DNA from: Halomonas caseinilytica
Lineage (GTDB): Bacteria > Pseudomonadota > Gammaproteobacteria > Pseudomonadales > Halomonadaceae
DNA length: 64,000 bases
Assembly (NCBI RefSeq): GCF_001662305.1
Contig: NZ_BDEP01000024.1
Span: forward strand, 1 to 64,000
Direction: 5' to 3'
Shown here: in pieces, positions 54,108-63,640 of the stretch
How positions within the stretch are numbered: position 1 is the stretch's first letter
How the letters are laid out: every line of letters starts with the position of its first letter
Program-made: the position numbers and the translations under genes
Notes under the pieces: generated by a model
What the model was told of the DNA's origin: nothing
The model's database searches: none
What the model saw: the letters and a program-made list of their open reading frames with translations, nothing else

Positions 54108-54845
54108 ATGAATTCGACATTGCAAGCGCTATGGCAGGACACCCGCGACAGCGACTCGGTTCGCCAACGCCTCCATGAGGTGCTGCGCCAGTCGATCATT
54201 CGCATGGAGCTGGCGCCGGGGCAGGCGCTGTCGGAAAAGGAGCTCGCCGAGACGTTCTCGGTGAGCCGCCAGCCGGTCCGCGAGGCCTTCATTCGACTCT
54301 CGGAAGCCGGGTTGGTCGAGGTGCGTCCGCAGCGGGGCACCTTCGTGGTCAAGATCTCGCAGCAGGCGGTGCTCGAGGCGCGCTTCGTGCGCGAGGCGGT
54401 GGAAGTGGCCGTGGCCCGCGAGGCCGCCAGCCGAGGACTGGATCGGCCGGTACTCGCAGAGTTGCGCGAACTGATCGAGCGCCAGCGTCGCTGCATCGAG
54501 CCGGCCGATCACGATCGTTTCTTTCAGCTCGACGAGGGCTTTCATCGCACCCTTTCGCTGGGCATCGGCCAGCAGGCCGCCTGGAAGGTGACCGAAGAGG
54601 TCAAGGCGCAGCTCGATCGCGTGCGCTACCTGAGCGTTCCCGAGAGCACGCCCATCGACAAGCTCGTCGAACAGCATGCGGCCATCATCGATGCCATCGA
54701 GTGGCGCGATGCCGAAGCGGCGGCGGAGGCCATGCACATTCACCAGTCCGAGATCCTGCAGTCTTTGCCCGACCTGGTGCGCCGCTTCCCCGAGATGTTC
54801 CAGCCCACCCAGACACCAGCGTTCGCCGAGGAGAGCCAGGCATGA
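54108..54845 (+). CDS. GntR/FadR-type transcriptional regulator
   Basis: The 245-residue protein has an N-terminal winged helix ([59 protein letters not shown], the GntR signature). A helical FCD ligand domain follows with metal-binding D and H residues ([27 protein letters not shown]). Its TGA overlaps the manD ATG as ATGA. It heads the L-gulonate/mannonate operon and is the likely local regulator, comparable to UxuR or ExuR, with a hexuronate or aldonate as effector. Confidence 0.9.
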   Translation: MNSTLQALWQDTRDSDSVRQRLHEVLRQSIIRMELAPGQALSEKELAETFSVSRQPVREAFIRLSEAGLVEVRPQRGTFVVKISQQAVLEARFVREAVEVAVAREAASRGLDRPVLAELRELIERQRRCIEPADHDRFFQLDEGFHRTLSLGIGQQAAWKVTEEVKAQLDRVRYLSVPESTPIDKLVEQHAAIIDAIEWRDAEAAAEAMHIHQSEILQSLPDLVRRFPEMFQPTQTPAFAEESQA

Positions 54846-56053
54846 AGATCGAGAAGGCCTATACCATCGTCACCGCGCCGGGGCGCAACTTCGTCACTCT
54901 CAAGATCGTCACTGACGAGGGGGTCTACGGTATCGGCGATGCCACCCTCAATGGTCGCGAGATGGCGGTGGTGGCCTACCTCGAGGAGCATGTGATTCCG
55001 GCCTTGATCGGCCGTGATCCCCAGCGCATCGAGGATATCTGGCATTACCTGTATCGCGGTGCCTACTGGCGGCGGGGGCCGGTGACCATGAGCGCCATCG
55101 GCGCGGTGGACCTGGCGCTGTGGGACATCAAGGCCAAGGCCGCTGGTATGCCGCTGTACCAGTTGCTGGGCGGCAAGAGCCGCGAGCGCGTGATGACCTA
55201 TGCCCACTGTACCGGCAAGGACATCGATGCCTGTCTCGAGGAGGTCGAAGCGCACGTCAGGCAGGGCTATCGCGCGGTGCGTGTGCAGGCCGGTGTGCCT
55301 GGCATCCCCACCATTTATGGGGTTGCCAAGAAGGAGGGCGAGCGCTATGAACCGGCGGATTCCGACCTGCCTGCCGAACATGTATGGAGCACCGAGAAGT
55401 ATCTGAATCATGTGCCCAAACTGTTCGCTGCGGTACGCGAACGCTTCGGCGACGACCTGCATGTGCTGCACGATGTCCACCACCGCCTGACGCCCATCGA
55501 GGCGGCGCGGCTGGGCAAGGCGGTGGAGCCCTACCACCTGTTCTGGCTGGAGGACTGCGTGCCGGCCGAGAATCAGGAAAGTTTCCGCCTGATTCGCCAG
55601 CACACCACCACCCCGCTGGCGGTAGGCGAGGTGTTCAACTCGATCCACGATTACCGGGAGCTGCTCGAAAACCAGTGGATCGATTATATCCGCATGCCGC
55701 TTGCTCACGGTGGCGGCATTACCCACATGCGGCGTGTCGCTGATCTGGCAGGCCTTTATCACGTACGTACCGGCTTCCATGGCCCCACCGACCTGTCGCC
55801 GGTGTGCCTGGGGGCGGCGATCCACTTCGACACCTGGGTGCCCAATTTCGGCATTCAGGAGTACATGCCCCACGAGACCATCACCGACGAGGTCTTTCCC
55901 CACGACTACCGCTTCGAAGATGGCCACTTCCTGGTCGGCGAGACGCCCGGACACGGCGTCGACATCGACGAAGCGGCCGCCGCCAAGTATCCCTATCGTC
56001 GTGCCAGCCTGCCGGTCAATCGGCTGGAGGACGGCACTCTGTGGCACTGGTAA
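54842..56053 (+). CDS. manD: D-mannonate dehydratase-subgroup enolase-superfamily enzyme (ManD)
   Basis: This 403-residue mandelate-racemase-fold enzyme is of the ManD subgroup, which dehydrates D-mannonate (and in some members D-gluconate) to 2-keto-3-deoxygluconate. Diagnostic segments are the 20s-loop [15 protein letters not shown], the DVHHRLTP of the metal and acid/base site, [12 protein letters not shown] and VGEVFNS (Glu ligands), and [15 protein letters not shown]. Low-efficiency members of this subgroup are known to sit beside L-gulonate or L-idonate 5-dehydrogenases, as here. A separate UxuA in the same operon probably carries the main flux. Confidence 0.92.
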   Translation: MKIEKAYTIVTAPGRNFVTLKIVTDEGVYGIGDATLNGREMAVVAYLEEHVIPALIGRDPQRIEDIWHYLYRGAYWRRGPVTMSAIGAVDLALWDIKAKAAGMPLYQLLGGKSRERVMTYAHCTGKDIDACLEEVEAHVRQGYRAVRVQAGVPGIPTIYGVAKKEGERYEPADSDLPAEHVWSTEKYLNHVPKLFAAVRERFGDDLHVLHDVHHRLTPIEAARLGKAVEPYHLFWLEDCVPAENQESFRLIRQHTTTPLAVGEVFNSIHDYRELLENQWIDYIRMPLAHGGGITHMRRVADLAGLYHVRTGFHGPTDLSPVCLGAAIHFDTWVPNFGIQEYMPHETITDEVFPHDYRFEDGHFLVGETPGHGVDIDEAAAAKYPYRRASLPVNRLEDGTLWHW

Positions 56054-56065
56054 CGAGGTAAGCCG

Positions 56066-57088
56066 ATGCAAGCCTTTCAGGTAAACGCTCCCCAGGACTA
56101 TCGTCTGGTCGAGACAGAGGTTCCCGACGCTGCCCCCGGCGAGGTGCTGGTCAGCGTCGCCTTCGCCGGTATCTGCGGCTCGGACATGCACATCATTCAT
56201 GGCGATAACGCCTTCGTGCGTTTTCCGCGCATCACCGGCCATGAGTTTGCCGGCGTGGTCGAGGCGGTGGGCGAGGGCGTCGAGGACGTTGCCATCGGTG
56301 ATCGCGTGTGTATCGACCCGGTGATCAACTGTGGCCACTGCTATCCCTGCCGTATCGGACGCCCCAATGTCTGCACCGCCCTGGAGGTGATCGGGGTGCA
56401 TCGCAATGGGGGCTTCGAGGAGCGGGTCAACGTGCCGGCAGGCAATGTCCATCGACTGCCCGAGGGCCTGGGACTGGACGCCGCCGCGTTGGTGGAGCCC
56501 TACACCATTGCCGCCAATGTTCTCGATCGCATGCAGCCGCATCCAGGCGATCGCCTGCTGATCCTGGGTGCCGGGGTGATCGGCCTGACCATTCTGCAGG
56601 TGGCCCGAGCCCTGGGCATCGAGGATGTCACCGTCAGCGACGTGATCGATGCCCGCCTGGAAACCGCCAAAGAGCTGGGCGCTACCCGGACCCTCAACGG
56701 TGCCGAACAGGACGTCGAGGCCGAAGTCCAGGCGCTGACCGATGGTGAAGGCATGCCATTGATCGCCGATGCCGCCTGCGTGCCGGCCCTGTTGCCGCAG
56801 ATGTTGCGCATGGCCTCGCCGGCAGGACGCATCGGCCTGCTCGGGTTCACGCCCACGCCCAGCGATCTGGCTCAGCTGGAGGTCATCAAGAAGGAACTGA
56901 CGCTGGTCGGCTCACGGCTCAATAACCGCAAGTTTCCGGAGGTGATTGACCTGATGGCATCCGGGCGTCTCGATCCGCTGGCGCTGATCAGTCATCGCTT
57001 GCCCTTCGACGACATGCCCGGTGCCATCGAAATGCTCGACAATCATCCCGAAAGGGCCCGCAAAGTACTGATTCAGATCGGTTCTTGA
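56066..57088 (+). CDS. zinc-dependent polyol/aldonate dehydrogenase, probably L-gulonate 5-dehydrogenase
   Basis: This 340-residue medium-chain dehydrogenase binds NAD(P). The catalytic zinc site is GICGSDMHIIHG plus GHEFAGVVEAVGEGV. The structural zinc lobe is CGHCYPCRIGRPNVC, and the Rossmann motif is ILGAGVIGLTILQVA. By operon context (ManD, UxuB-like and UxuA downstream) it should oxidise L-gulonate at C5 to D-fructuronate, which UxuB then reduces to D-mannonate. L-idonate is an alternative substrate. Confidence 0.85.
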   Translation: MQAFQVNAPQDYRLVETEVPDAAPGEVLVSVAFAGICGSDMHIIHGDNAFVRFPRITGHEFAGVVEAVGEGVEDVAIGDRVCIDPVINCGHCYPCRIGRPNVCTALEVIGVHRNGGFEERVNVPAGNVHRLPEGLGLDAAALVEPYTIAANVLDRMQPHPGDRLLILGAGVIGLTILQVARALGIEDVTVSDVIDARLETAKELGATRTLNGAEQDVEAEVQALTDGEGMPLIADAACVPALLPQMLRMASPAGRIGLLGFTPTPSDLAQLEVIKKELTLVGSRLNNRKFPEVIDLMASGRLDPLALISHRLPFDDMPGAIEMLDNHPERARKVLIQIGS

Positions 57089-57159
57089 CGGCCATTCATG
57101 CTCGCTCGCAAATCGCACATCAAGCAAAACCACAACAGCAAGTGCCAGGAGACAACGCC

Positions 57160-58128
57160 ATGATGAAACGACTTTTGACCAGTGCCGTTCTGGGGGCTGC
57201 CATGCTCGCCAGCCAGGCCAGCCTCGCTGCTGACTTCACCCTGAAATTCGGCCACCTGGCCAACGAGGAGCACGTCTGGCATCAGGCCGCCGCCAAGTTC
57301 AAGGAAGTGGTCGAGGCCGAGTCCGACGGGCGGATCGAAGTTCAGCTGTTTCCCAACGAGCAGCTCGGTGCCGAGATGGATGTCATCAACAGCATTCAGC
57401 TGGGTACCGCCGACATGACCATCACCGGCGAGAGCCTGCAGAACTGGGCACCCAAGGCGGCATTGATGGCCGTGCCTTATGCCTTCCGCGATTCTGCCCA
57501 CATGCAACAGGCCGTGGAAGGCGAGATCGGTGACCAGATCGAGGCGCAGATCACCGAGCGCGCCAACCTGGTGCCGCTGGCCTGGTTCGAGCGGGGGCCG
57601 CGTCAATTGACCAGCAACCGGCCGATCACCTCGCCCGACGAACTGGATGGCCTTCGCCTGCGTGTGCCCAACGTGCCGCTGTTCGTGGACACCTGGGAGG
57701 CGCTGGGCGCCCGTCCCACGCCCATGGCCTTCAGCGAGGTCTTCACCTCCCTGCAGCAGAACACCATCGAAGGCCAGGAGAACCCGCTGAGCCTGATCGA
57801 GAGTGCCAGCTTCAATGAGGTCCAGGACTACGTGAACCTCACCAACCACGTGCGTAGCTGGATCTATGTCGTGATCGGCAAGAACCAGCTCGAGGCCATG
57901 CCCGAGGAACTGCAGCAGGTGGTTCGTGATGCCGCCCAGGAGATGCAGTCCTACGAGGCCGAGCTGTTCGAGGCGGATCAGAAGCGACTGCAAGAGAGCC
58001 TGAAGGAACGTGGCATGGAATTCGTCGAGGTCGACACCGAAGCGTTCGCCGAAAAGGCCCGCCCGGCCGTGCTGGAGGCGCTCACCGACGAGCAGCGCGA
58101 GCTGTACGAAGCTATCCAGGATCTGTGA
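57160..58128 (+). CDS. dctP: TRAP transporter substrate-binding protein
   Basis: The 322-residue DctP-family periplasmic protein starts at 57160 (AGGAGA upstream; signal peptide to SLAAD). Family marks are LKFGHLANEEHVWHQAAAKFKEVVE at the mature N-terminus, ELDGLRLRVPN with the carboxylate-binding Arg, and the Asn/Gln loop SLQQNTIEGQENP. Ligand: by context an aldonate or uronate such as L-gulonate. A stable hairpin separates it from dctQ. Confidence 0.93.
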   Translation: MMKRLLTSAVLGAAMLASQASLAADFTLKFGHLANEEHVWHQAAAKFKEVVEAESDGRIEVQLFPNEQLGAEMDVINSIQLGTADMTITGESLQNWAPKAALMAVPYAFRDSAHMQQAVEGEIGDQIEAQITERANLVPLAWFERGPRQLTSNRPITSPDELDGLRLRVPNVPLFVDTWEALGARPTPMAFSEVFTSLQQNTIEGQENPLSLIESASFNEVQDYVNLTNHVRSWIYVVIGKNQLEAMPEELQQVVRDAAQEMQSYEAELFEADQKRLQESLKERGMEFVEVDTEAFAEKARPAVLEALTDEQRELYEAIQDL

Positions 58129-58137
58129 TGCCGCTTA

Positions 58138-58164
58138 CGGGCGAGTCCTTTCGGGGCTCGCCCG
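58138..58164 (+). promoter_or_regulatory. intercistronic hairpin between dctP and dctQ
   Basis: CGGGCGAG (58138-58145) and CTCGCCCG (58157-58164) pair perfectly around an 11-base loop whose CC and GG can extend the stem. No T-tract follows. It probably protects dctP mRNA or partly stops transcription, raising binding-protein over membrane-subunit levels. Confidence 0.55.
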
Positions 58165-58204
58165 CTTGCTGATGGGTGCCGCCCAGGCATCATGAGGAGG
58201 ACGT

Positions 58205-58789
58205 ATGGACCCCAATCAGAAGGTGGCCGAGCAGGAGGCGCTCGAGCAGTTGGACCCACTTGCCTCGGTTCCCACCTTTCAGGGCGCCCTGGGGCGGCTG
58301 ATCGGGGGAATCGATACCCTGTTCACCGTGCTGGCTGTCCTGGCGCTGGTGGCGATTGCCGGCACGGTGCTGCTGCAGATTTCGGCGCGTCTCTTCCTGC
58401 CATTCAGTGTCTCCTGGACCGAGGAGCTGTCGCGCTACCTGTTCATCTACATGGTGGCCATGTCGGTGGGGGTGGTGCTGCGCCAGCACCGCAACGTCAG
58501 TGTGGAACTCTTTCATCATACGCTGGGGCTCCGCGCCAGGGCGGCCTTCCAGGCGTTGATCTGCCTGTTGATTGCCGGCTTCGCCTGGATGGTGCTGCCT
58601 CACGCCTGGCAGTACGCCATGAATGGCGCCTGGCAGACGTCCCCGACCCTCAGGGTTCCCATGCTCTATATCTTCTTCTCCACGGTGGTGATGTTCGTGC
58701 TGTTGCTGGCCTACGGCGCCATTGGCTTCCTGGAGGGCCTCGTTGCCATCTTCCGCTCGCCTGAGCGTCCCGATACGGAGAAGCCGTGA
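58205..58789 (+). CDS. dctQ: TRAP transporter small permease
   Basis: The 194-residue DctQ subunit has four helices and the family motif ISARLFLPFSVSWTEELSRYLFIYMV, with RQHRNVSVELF after helix 2. GAGGAGG precedes the ATG. The N-terminal cytosolic stretch of about 35 residues is longer than usual. Its TGA overlaps the dctM start as TGATG. Confidence 0.9.
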   Translation: MDPNQKVAEQEALEQLDPLASVPTFQGALGRLIGGIDTLFTVLAVLALVAIAGTVLLQISARLFLPFSVSWTEELSRYLFIYMVAMSVGVVLRQHRNVSVELFHHTLGLRARAAFQALICLLIAGFAWMVLPHAWQYAMNGAWQTSPTLRVPMLYIFFSTVVMFVLLLAYGAIGFLEGLVAIFRSPERPDTEKP

Positions 58790-60069
58790 TGGAAGTCATC
58801 ATCCTGTTCAGCACCTTCCTGGTCCTGCTGCTGATCGGCATGCCTATCGCCTTCTCCCTGGGCATCGCCTCGCTGGCCTACCTGTTGCTGGAAGGCATCT
58901 CGCTGACCGTCGTGCCGCAGCGCCTGTACGCGGGCATCGATACCTTCGTGCTGCTGTGCATCCCCGGCTTCGTGCTGGCCGGCAACCTGATGAACGTCGG
59001 TAACATCACCGAGAACATCGTGCGCTTCTCCAATGCGCTGCTCGGCCATATCCGCGGCGGGCTGGGTCTGGCCAACGTCGGCGGCTCGATGATCTTCGGC
59101 GGCATCTCCGGCACGGCCGTGGCGGACTCGGCCAGCATCGGCTCGGTGATGATTCCTGGCATGGCCCGGTCCGGCTACGACAAGCCGTTCGCCGCGGCGG
59201 TCACGGCCGCTTCTTCCACCGTGGGGCCGATCATTCCGCCCAGCGTGCCGATGATCATCGCCGGCTCGCTCTCCGGCGTGTCAGTGGGACGAATGTTCCT
59301 GGCCGGTGCCATTCCCGGCTTGCTGCTGGGCCTGGCGATGATGATCACGGTGTATATCCTCGCCGTGCGGCGTGGCTATCCCAAGGAGGCCCGCGTGCCC
59401 TTCCTGCAGTTGCTGCGTGAGGCCAGGACCGCCTTCTGGGCGCTGCTGATGACGGCGATCATCCTCTACGGCATCATCGGTGGCTTCTTCACACCCACCG
59501 AGGCGTCCATCGTTGCCAGCTTGTACGCCCTGGTGGTGGGCATGTATGTCTACAAGGGGCTCACCTGGCGCAAGCTGCCGGCGATCCTCACCGATACCGT
59601 CTTTACCTCCGCGGCGCTGCTGCTGATGGTGGGACTGGCCAATCTGTTCGGCTGGATCCTGACCAGCGAGCAGATTCCCCAGATGATTGCCGGCCTGATC
59701 CTGACCATCAGCGAAAACCCGCTCGTCGTCATCCTGATCCTCAATCTGATCCTGCTGTTCGTCGGCGCCTTCATGGAGACCATCGCCGCGCTGATCATCC
59801 TCTTTCCGGCGCTGCTTGGCGTGGCCACCGGGGTGGGCATGGACCCGGTGCATTTCGCCGTCATGGCGGTGCTCAACCTGATGATCGGCCTGACCACTCC
59901 ACCGGTGGGCGTCTGCCTGTTCGTGGTCTCGGGGATCGGCAAGCTGCCCATGCTGACCGTGGCCCGGGCCATCCTGCCGTTCTTGCTCTGCAACCTGGCG
60001 GTGTTGCTGCTGGTGGCCTATGTGCCGTCCATATCGCTATGGCTGCCCAACCTGATACTGGGGCAGTGA
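58789..60069 (+). CDS. dctM: TRAP transporter large permease
   Basis: The 426-residue DctM subunit has about 12 helices and is the sodium-driven channel of the TRAP system. Typical stretches are FVLLCIPGFVLAGNLMNVG, GGSMIFGGISGTAVADSASIGSVMIPGM, AASSTVGPIIPPSVPMIIAG and GLTTPPVGVCLFV. The start is the ATG at 58789 rather than the GTG one codon earlier. It is followed by uxuB after 31 bases. Confidence 0.93.
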   Translation: MEVIILFSTFLVLLLIGMPIAFSLGIASLAYLLLEGISLTVVPQRLYAGIDTFVLLCIPGFVLAGNLMNVGNITENIVRFSNALLGHIRGGLGLANVGGSMIFGGISGTAVADSASIGSVMIPGMARSGYDKPFAAAVTAASSTVGPIIPPSVPMIIAGSLSGVSVGRMFLAGAIPGLLLGLAMMITVYILAVRRGYPKEARVPFLQLLREARTAFWALLMTAIILYGIIGGFFTPTEASIVASLYALVVGMYVYKGLTWRKLPAILTDTVFTSAALLLMVGLANLFGWILTSEQIPQMIAGLILTISENPLVVILILNLILLFVGAFMETIAALIILFPALLGVATGVGMDPVHFAVMAVLNLMIGLTTPPVGVCLFVVSGIGKLPMLTVARAILPFLLCNLAVLLLVAYVPSISLWLPNLILGQ

Positions 60070-60100
60070 GGCGGAAATACCTACCGACATGGAGAGCGTG

Positions 60101-61585
60101 ATGCAGAATGTCACACGGCTGCCGGCGAGCGCCGGCAGCGGCCAGATCCGCATCGTCCACCTGGGGCTGGGCGCCTTCCACCGCGCCCACCAGGCGGTCT
60201 ACCTGGAGCGCTACCGTCAACGCAGCGGTGACGATGCCTGGGGCGTGAGCAGCGCCAACCTGCGGACCAACGTGGCGCTGGTGGACGCCCTGCGCGAGGC
60301 CGGCCATCGCTATCATGTGGCCGAGTACGCCGACAGCGAGCATGTCACCATCCGCGAGATCGGTGTGATCGAGGAGACGCATTTTACGGGGCGGGACAAG
60401 AGCACCGACGGCGACGGGCAATGGGGACGCGACCGCGAGGCGCTACTCTCGCGCCTGGCCTCGCCCGAAACGTGCCTAGTCACCCTGACGGTGACCGAGA
60501 AGGGCTACTTCCTGAGCCCGGCCAGTGGCGAGCTGCTTGTCGACGATCCGATGATCGCCGCTGACATAGCGAGCCCCGAGACGCCGTGCACGGCACCGGG
60601 ACTGCTGGTGGAGGCCTTGAGACAGCGTCGTGGCGCCGAGCTGGCGCCGTTCACGGTGCTGAGCTGCGACAACATGCCCGACAACGGCAAGCGCACCCGC
60701 GACGCCGTGGTCCAGTTGGCCGCGCGTCGTGACACCGAACTGGCGGCCTGGATCGAGCGCGAGGTCGCCTTTCCGTGCAGCATGGTCGACCGCATCGTGC
60801 CAGCCATGACCGAGGAAGACTTCGCTCGACTGGCCGAACTGGGTATCGAAGACCCCAATGCCGTGGTCGGCGAGGCCTTCAGCCAGTGGGTGGTCGAGGA
60901 TGACTTTCCTCTGGGGCGGCCGGCCTGGGAGGCCGATGGCGTGGAGATGGTCGCCGATGTGGCGCCCTTCGAAACCATGAAGCTGCGCATGCTCAATGGC
61001 AGCCACTCGCTGCTGGCTTACCTGGGCGCGCTGGACGGCATCGAGACGGTGGCCGAGGCGGTGGGCCGAGACGACCTGGTGGCCTTGCTGCGTCGCTACA
61101 TGCTCGACGAGGCCGCCCCGACGCTGGCCATGCCCGAAGGCACCGATCTGACCGCCTACGCCGAGCAACTGCTCGCGCGTTTCGCCAATGACAGCCTGCG
61201 CCATCGCCTGCAACAGATCGCCATGGATGGCTCCCAGAAGCTTCCCCAGCGCTGGCTGCACGGCGCCCAGGCGCGTCTGGCGGTCGATGGCGATGTAGCT
61301 TGCACGGCCCTCGGCGTGGCTGCCTGGATCCGCTACACAGCCGGCAACGACCTGGCCGGTCAGCCCCATGCCGTGGACGATCCTCTGGCCGGACGACTGG
61401 CCGACCTGCATGCTCGCCATGGCGATGACGTCGCGTCCCTGGTACGGGCTTTCCTGGCCGTCGAGGACGTCTTCCCGCCGGCGCTGGCAGCCGAGCCTCG
61501 CTTTACCGAGGCGGTCGTCGATGCCTATACCACCCTGACGAAACAGGGGCTCGACGGGGCGCTGGCCGCCCTCGGGCGAGCCTGA
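60101..61585 (+). CDS. uxuB: mannitol dehydrogenase family protein, probable D-fructuronate reductase (UxuB)
   Basis: This 494-residue polyol-specific long-chain dehydrogenase begins MQNVTRLPASAGSG at 60101, where GGAG lies six bases upstream. Rossmann segment IRIVHLGLGAFHRAHQAVY, MVDRIVPAM, and catalytic Lys and His in ETMKLRMLNGSHSLLAYLG are present. Family members include mannitol 2-dehydrogenase and UxuB. Directly preceding uxuA, it is read as the reductase that turns D-fructuronate into D-mannonate. Confidence 0.87.
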   Translation: MQNVTRLPASAGSGQIRIVHLGLGAFHRAHQAVYLERYRQRSGDDAWGVSSANLRTNVALVDALREAGHRYHVAEYADSEHVTIREIGVIEETHFTGRDKSTDGDGQWGRDREALLSRLASPETCLVTLTVTEKGYFLSPASGELLVDDPMIAADIASPETPCTAPGLLVEALRQRRGAELAPFTVLSCDNMPDNGKRTRDAVVQLAARRDTELAAWIEREVAFPCSMVDRIVPAMTEEDFARLAELGIEDPNAVVGEAFSQWVVEDDFPLGRPAWEADGVEMVADVAPFETMKLRMLNGSHSLLAYLGALDGIETVAEAVGRDDLVALLRRYMLDEAAPTLAMPEGTDLTAYAEQLLARFANDSLRHRLQQIAMDGSQKLPQRWLHGAQARLAVDGDVACTALGVAAWIRYTAGNDLAGQPHAVDDPLAGRLADLHARHGDDVASLVRAFLAVEDVFPPALAAEPRFTEAVVDAYTTLTKQGLDGALAALGRA

Positions 61586-61600
61586 TCGAGAGGTTTTTAC

Positions 61601-62788
61601 ATGGAACACACCTGGCGCTGGTTCGGCCCTGCCGACCCCATCACCCTCGACGAGATCCGCCAGACCGGGGCGACCGGCATCGTCACCGCCCTGCACGAGA
61701 TCCCCAATGGTGAGGTCTGGCCGGTCGAGGCCATCGCCAAACGCCAGCGAATGATCGAGGCGGCCGGCCTCACCTGGTCGGTGGTGGAGAGCGTGCCGGT
61801 GCACGAGGCGATCAAGAAGGGTCTGCCGGAGCGCGAGCGGTATATCGCCGCCTACCAGCAGACGCTGCGTAACCTGGCGGCCTGTGGCATTGATGTGGTC
61901 TGCTACAACTTCATGCCGGTGCTCGACTGGACACGCACCGACCTGGCCTGGCGCCTGCCGGATGGGGGGCTGGCGCTGCGTTTCGATCAGACCGCCTTTG
62001 CTGCCTTCGACCTCTATCTTCTGGCACGTCCCGGCGCGGAGGCCGAGTACACCGAGGTCGAGAAAGTCCAGGCGAAGGACTATCTCGACGGCCTCGACGA
62101 CGCCGGTCGCGAGCGGCTGGTGAAGACCGTCATCGCCGGGCTGCCCGGCGCCGAGGAGCACTATACGCTGACGCGGTTCCGCGAGGTGATCGCCGATTAT
62201 GCCGAGATCGATGCCGATGTCCTCCGCGAGCACCTCGGCCACTTTCTCGAGGCGATCATCCCGGTCGCCGAAGAGGCGGGCGTGCGCATGGCCATTCATC
62301 CCGACGATCCGCCGCGGCCGCTGCTCGGACTGCCGCGGGTAGTGTCCGGTCCCGAGGATGCCCAGTGGCTGCTCGAGCGAGTGCCGAGCCCGGCCAATGG
62401 CCTGACCTTGTGCACCGGCTCCTATGGCGTTCGTGCCGACCTCGATCTGGTGGAGATGGCGCGTCGCTTCGGGCCGTCGATCCATTTTGCCCATCTACGC
62501 GCCACGCAACGCGACGCGGCGGAACCCAGGACCTTTCACGAAGCGCCTCACCTGGGCGGTGACCTGGACATGGTCGGTGTCGTCCAGGCGCTGGTCGACG
62601 AGGAACGGCGACGCGAGCGAGAGGGCGGCCCGCGACTGCCGCTGCGCCCCGATCACGGCCACCACATCCTCGACGATCAGCATCGTGATACCGCACCGGG
62701 ATACCCGCTCTACGGTCGTCTCAAGGGGCTGGCCGAGCTGCGCGGCGTGGAGCTGGCGGTCCGGCATCTTGGCTCACCGGCACGCTGA
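61601..62788 (+). CDS. uxuA: D-mannonate dehydratase (UxuA family)
   Basis: This 395-residue xylose-isomerase-like TIM-barrel enzyme dehydrates D-mannonate to 2-keto-3-deoxygluconate. N-terminal [44 protein letters not shown] and the metal-site [16 protein letters not shown] are diagnostic, as is FVHLR-like [11 protein letters not shown] and [11 protein letters not shown] near the end. It is fold-unrelated to the ManD enzyme encoded seven kilobases upstream in the same operon. KDG kinase and aldolase genes are not in the window. Confidence 0.95.
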   Translation: MEHTWRWFGPADPITLDEIRQTGATGIVTALHEIPNGEVWPVEAIAKRQRMIEAAGLTWSVVESVPVHEAIKKGLPERERYIAAYQQTLRNLAACGIDVVCYNFMPVLDWTRTDLAWRLPDGGLALRFDQTAFAAFDLYLLARPGAEAEYTEVEKVQAKDYLDGLDDAGRERLVKTVIAGLPGAEEHYTLTRFREVIADYAEIDADVLREHLGHFLEAIIPVAEEAGVRMAIHPDDPPRPLLGLPRVVSGPEDAQWLLERVPSPANGLTLCTGSYGVRADLDLVEMARRFGPSIHFAHLRATQRDAAEPRTFHEAPHLGGDLDMVGVVQALVDEERRREREGGPRLPLRPDHGHHILDDQHRDTAPGYPLYGRLKGLAELRGVELAVRHLGSPAR

Positions 62789-62855
62789 ATCTCTCCTGCC
62801 ATCCGCTTCGCCGTTTCATCCACAGCCTCATGGCCCGCGACGGGCTGTGGATGAA

Positions 62856-63569
62856 TCAGGCCTCCTCGGTGTTGGTCACGGTGCTGGCCAGTCGTTCAAT
62901 GACCGCGGGCAGCTCACGGGCATGATAGATGGCGATGGCACCCTCGGGTGTGGTTTCCTCGTCGGGGAAGTGGTTGAGGTGAATCACCTGCATGCCGGCG
63001 GCCAGCCCGGCTTCCACGCCTACTGCCGCATCGTCGATGACCACGCAGCGCTCGGGCGGATACCCCATGGCCTCGGCTGCCTTGAGGTAGAGGCCGGGGT
63101 CGGGTTTCCAGACCCCCAGGGTGTAGGCGCTGAACAGGTGCTCGCCGAAGTGATGCGCCAGGCCGGCACTGACCATGGCGCAGCGGATCTTGCTGTCGGG
63201 CCCGTTGGAGACGACGGCCTTGGGGTAGCAGGCCAGGGCGTCGAGCGCGTCGGGCATGCCGTCGATGGCGATGAGTTCCTCGCGCATGCGCGCCTGCATG
63301 CGGGTGCGCATGGAAGTTTCCAGACGCGCCAGGCTGTCTTCGGTGAGGTTGCCGTGATGGCGTTGCTGGGCGGCGACGATATCGTGGAAGCGCACGCCCC
63401 GGAAGGCTTCCATGTACTGGCGGGCGGTAAAGGGGAGCCCGTACTCGGGCAGGACATCACCCATGACCTCGGCCAGCAGGATCTCACTGTCGACCAGGGT
63501 GCCGTCGGAGTCGAACAGCAGGCAGAGGGGAGCCGAAGCGGGGCGTGCAGAAGGCGAGGACGCGGACAT
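62856..63569 (-). CDS. HAD-superfamily phosphatase (beta-phosphoglucomutase/Gph-like)
   Basis: The 237-residue form starts at 63569 (GAGG upstream). HAD motifs are LLFDSDGTLVDSE (motif I, Asp nucleophile, with Ser in place of the more usual Leu/Met), VVSNGP (II), Lys in WKPDPGLYLKA (III) and VVIDDAAVGVEAGLAAGM (IV). The helical cap follows motif I (subclass IA). This matches sugar-phosphate phosphatases such as YfbT/YniC. Substrate unknown; it is convergent with the uxu operon. Confidence 0.87.
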   Translation of the reverse strand: MSASSPSARPASAPLCLLFDSDGTLVDSEILLAEVMGDVLPEYGLPFTARQYMEAFRGVRFHDIVAAQQRHHGNLTEDSLARLETSMRTRMQARMREELIAIDGMPDALDALACYPKAVVSNGPDSKIRCAMVSAGLAHHFGEHLFSAYTLGVWKPDPGLYLKAAEAMGYPPERCVVIDDAAVGVEAGLAAGMQVIHLNHFPDEETTPEGAIAIYHARELPAVIERLASTVTNTEEA

Positions 63570-63640
63570 TGGGGCCTCGTGGGTTGGTCGTGGATGGGCG
63601 CCGCCGGCCAGTGTACCCGGCCAGGCGACGTGATGCAGGC

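Noticed and set aside
54740..56542. 600-codon minus-strand frame over manD and the dehydrogenase
   Set aside because: It spans two genuine genes and their junction, which is typical of high-GC third-position bias.
60476..62494. 672-codon minus-strand frame over uxuB and uxuA
   Set aside because: Same bias; both plus-strand genes carry full family signatures.
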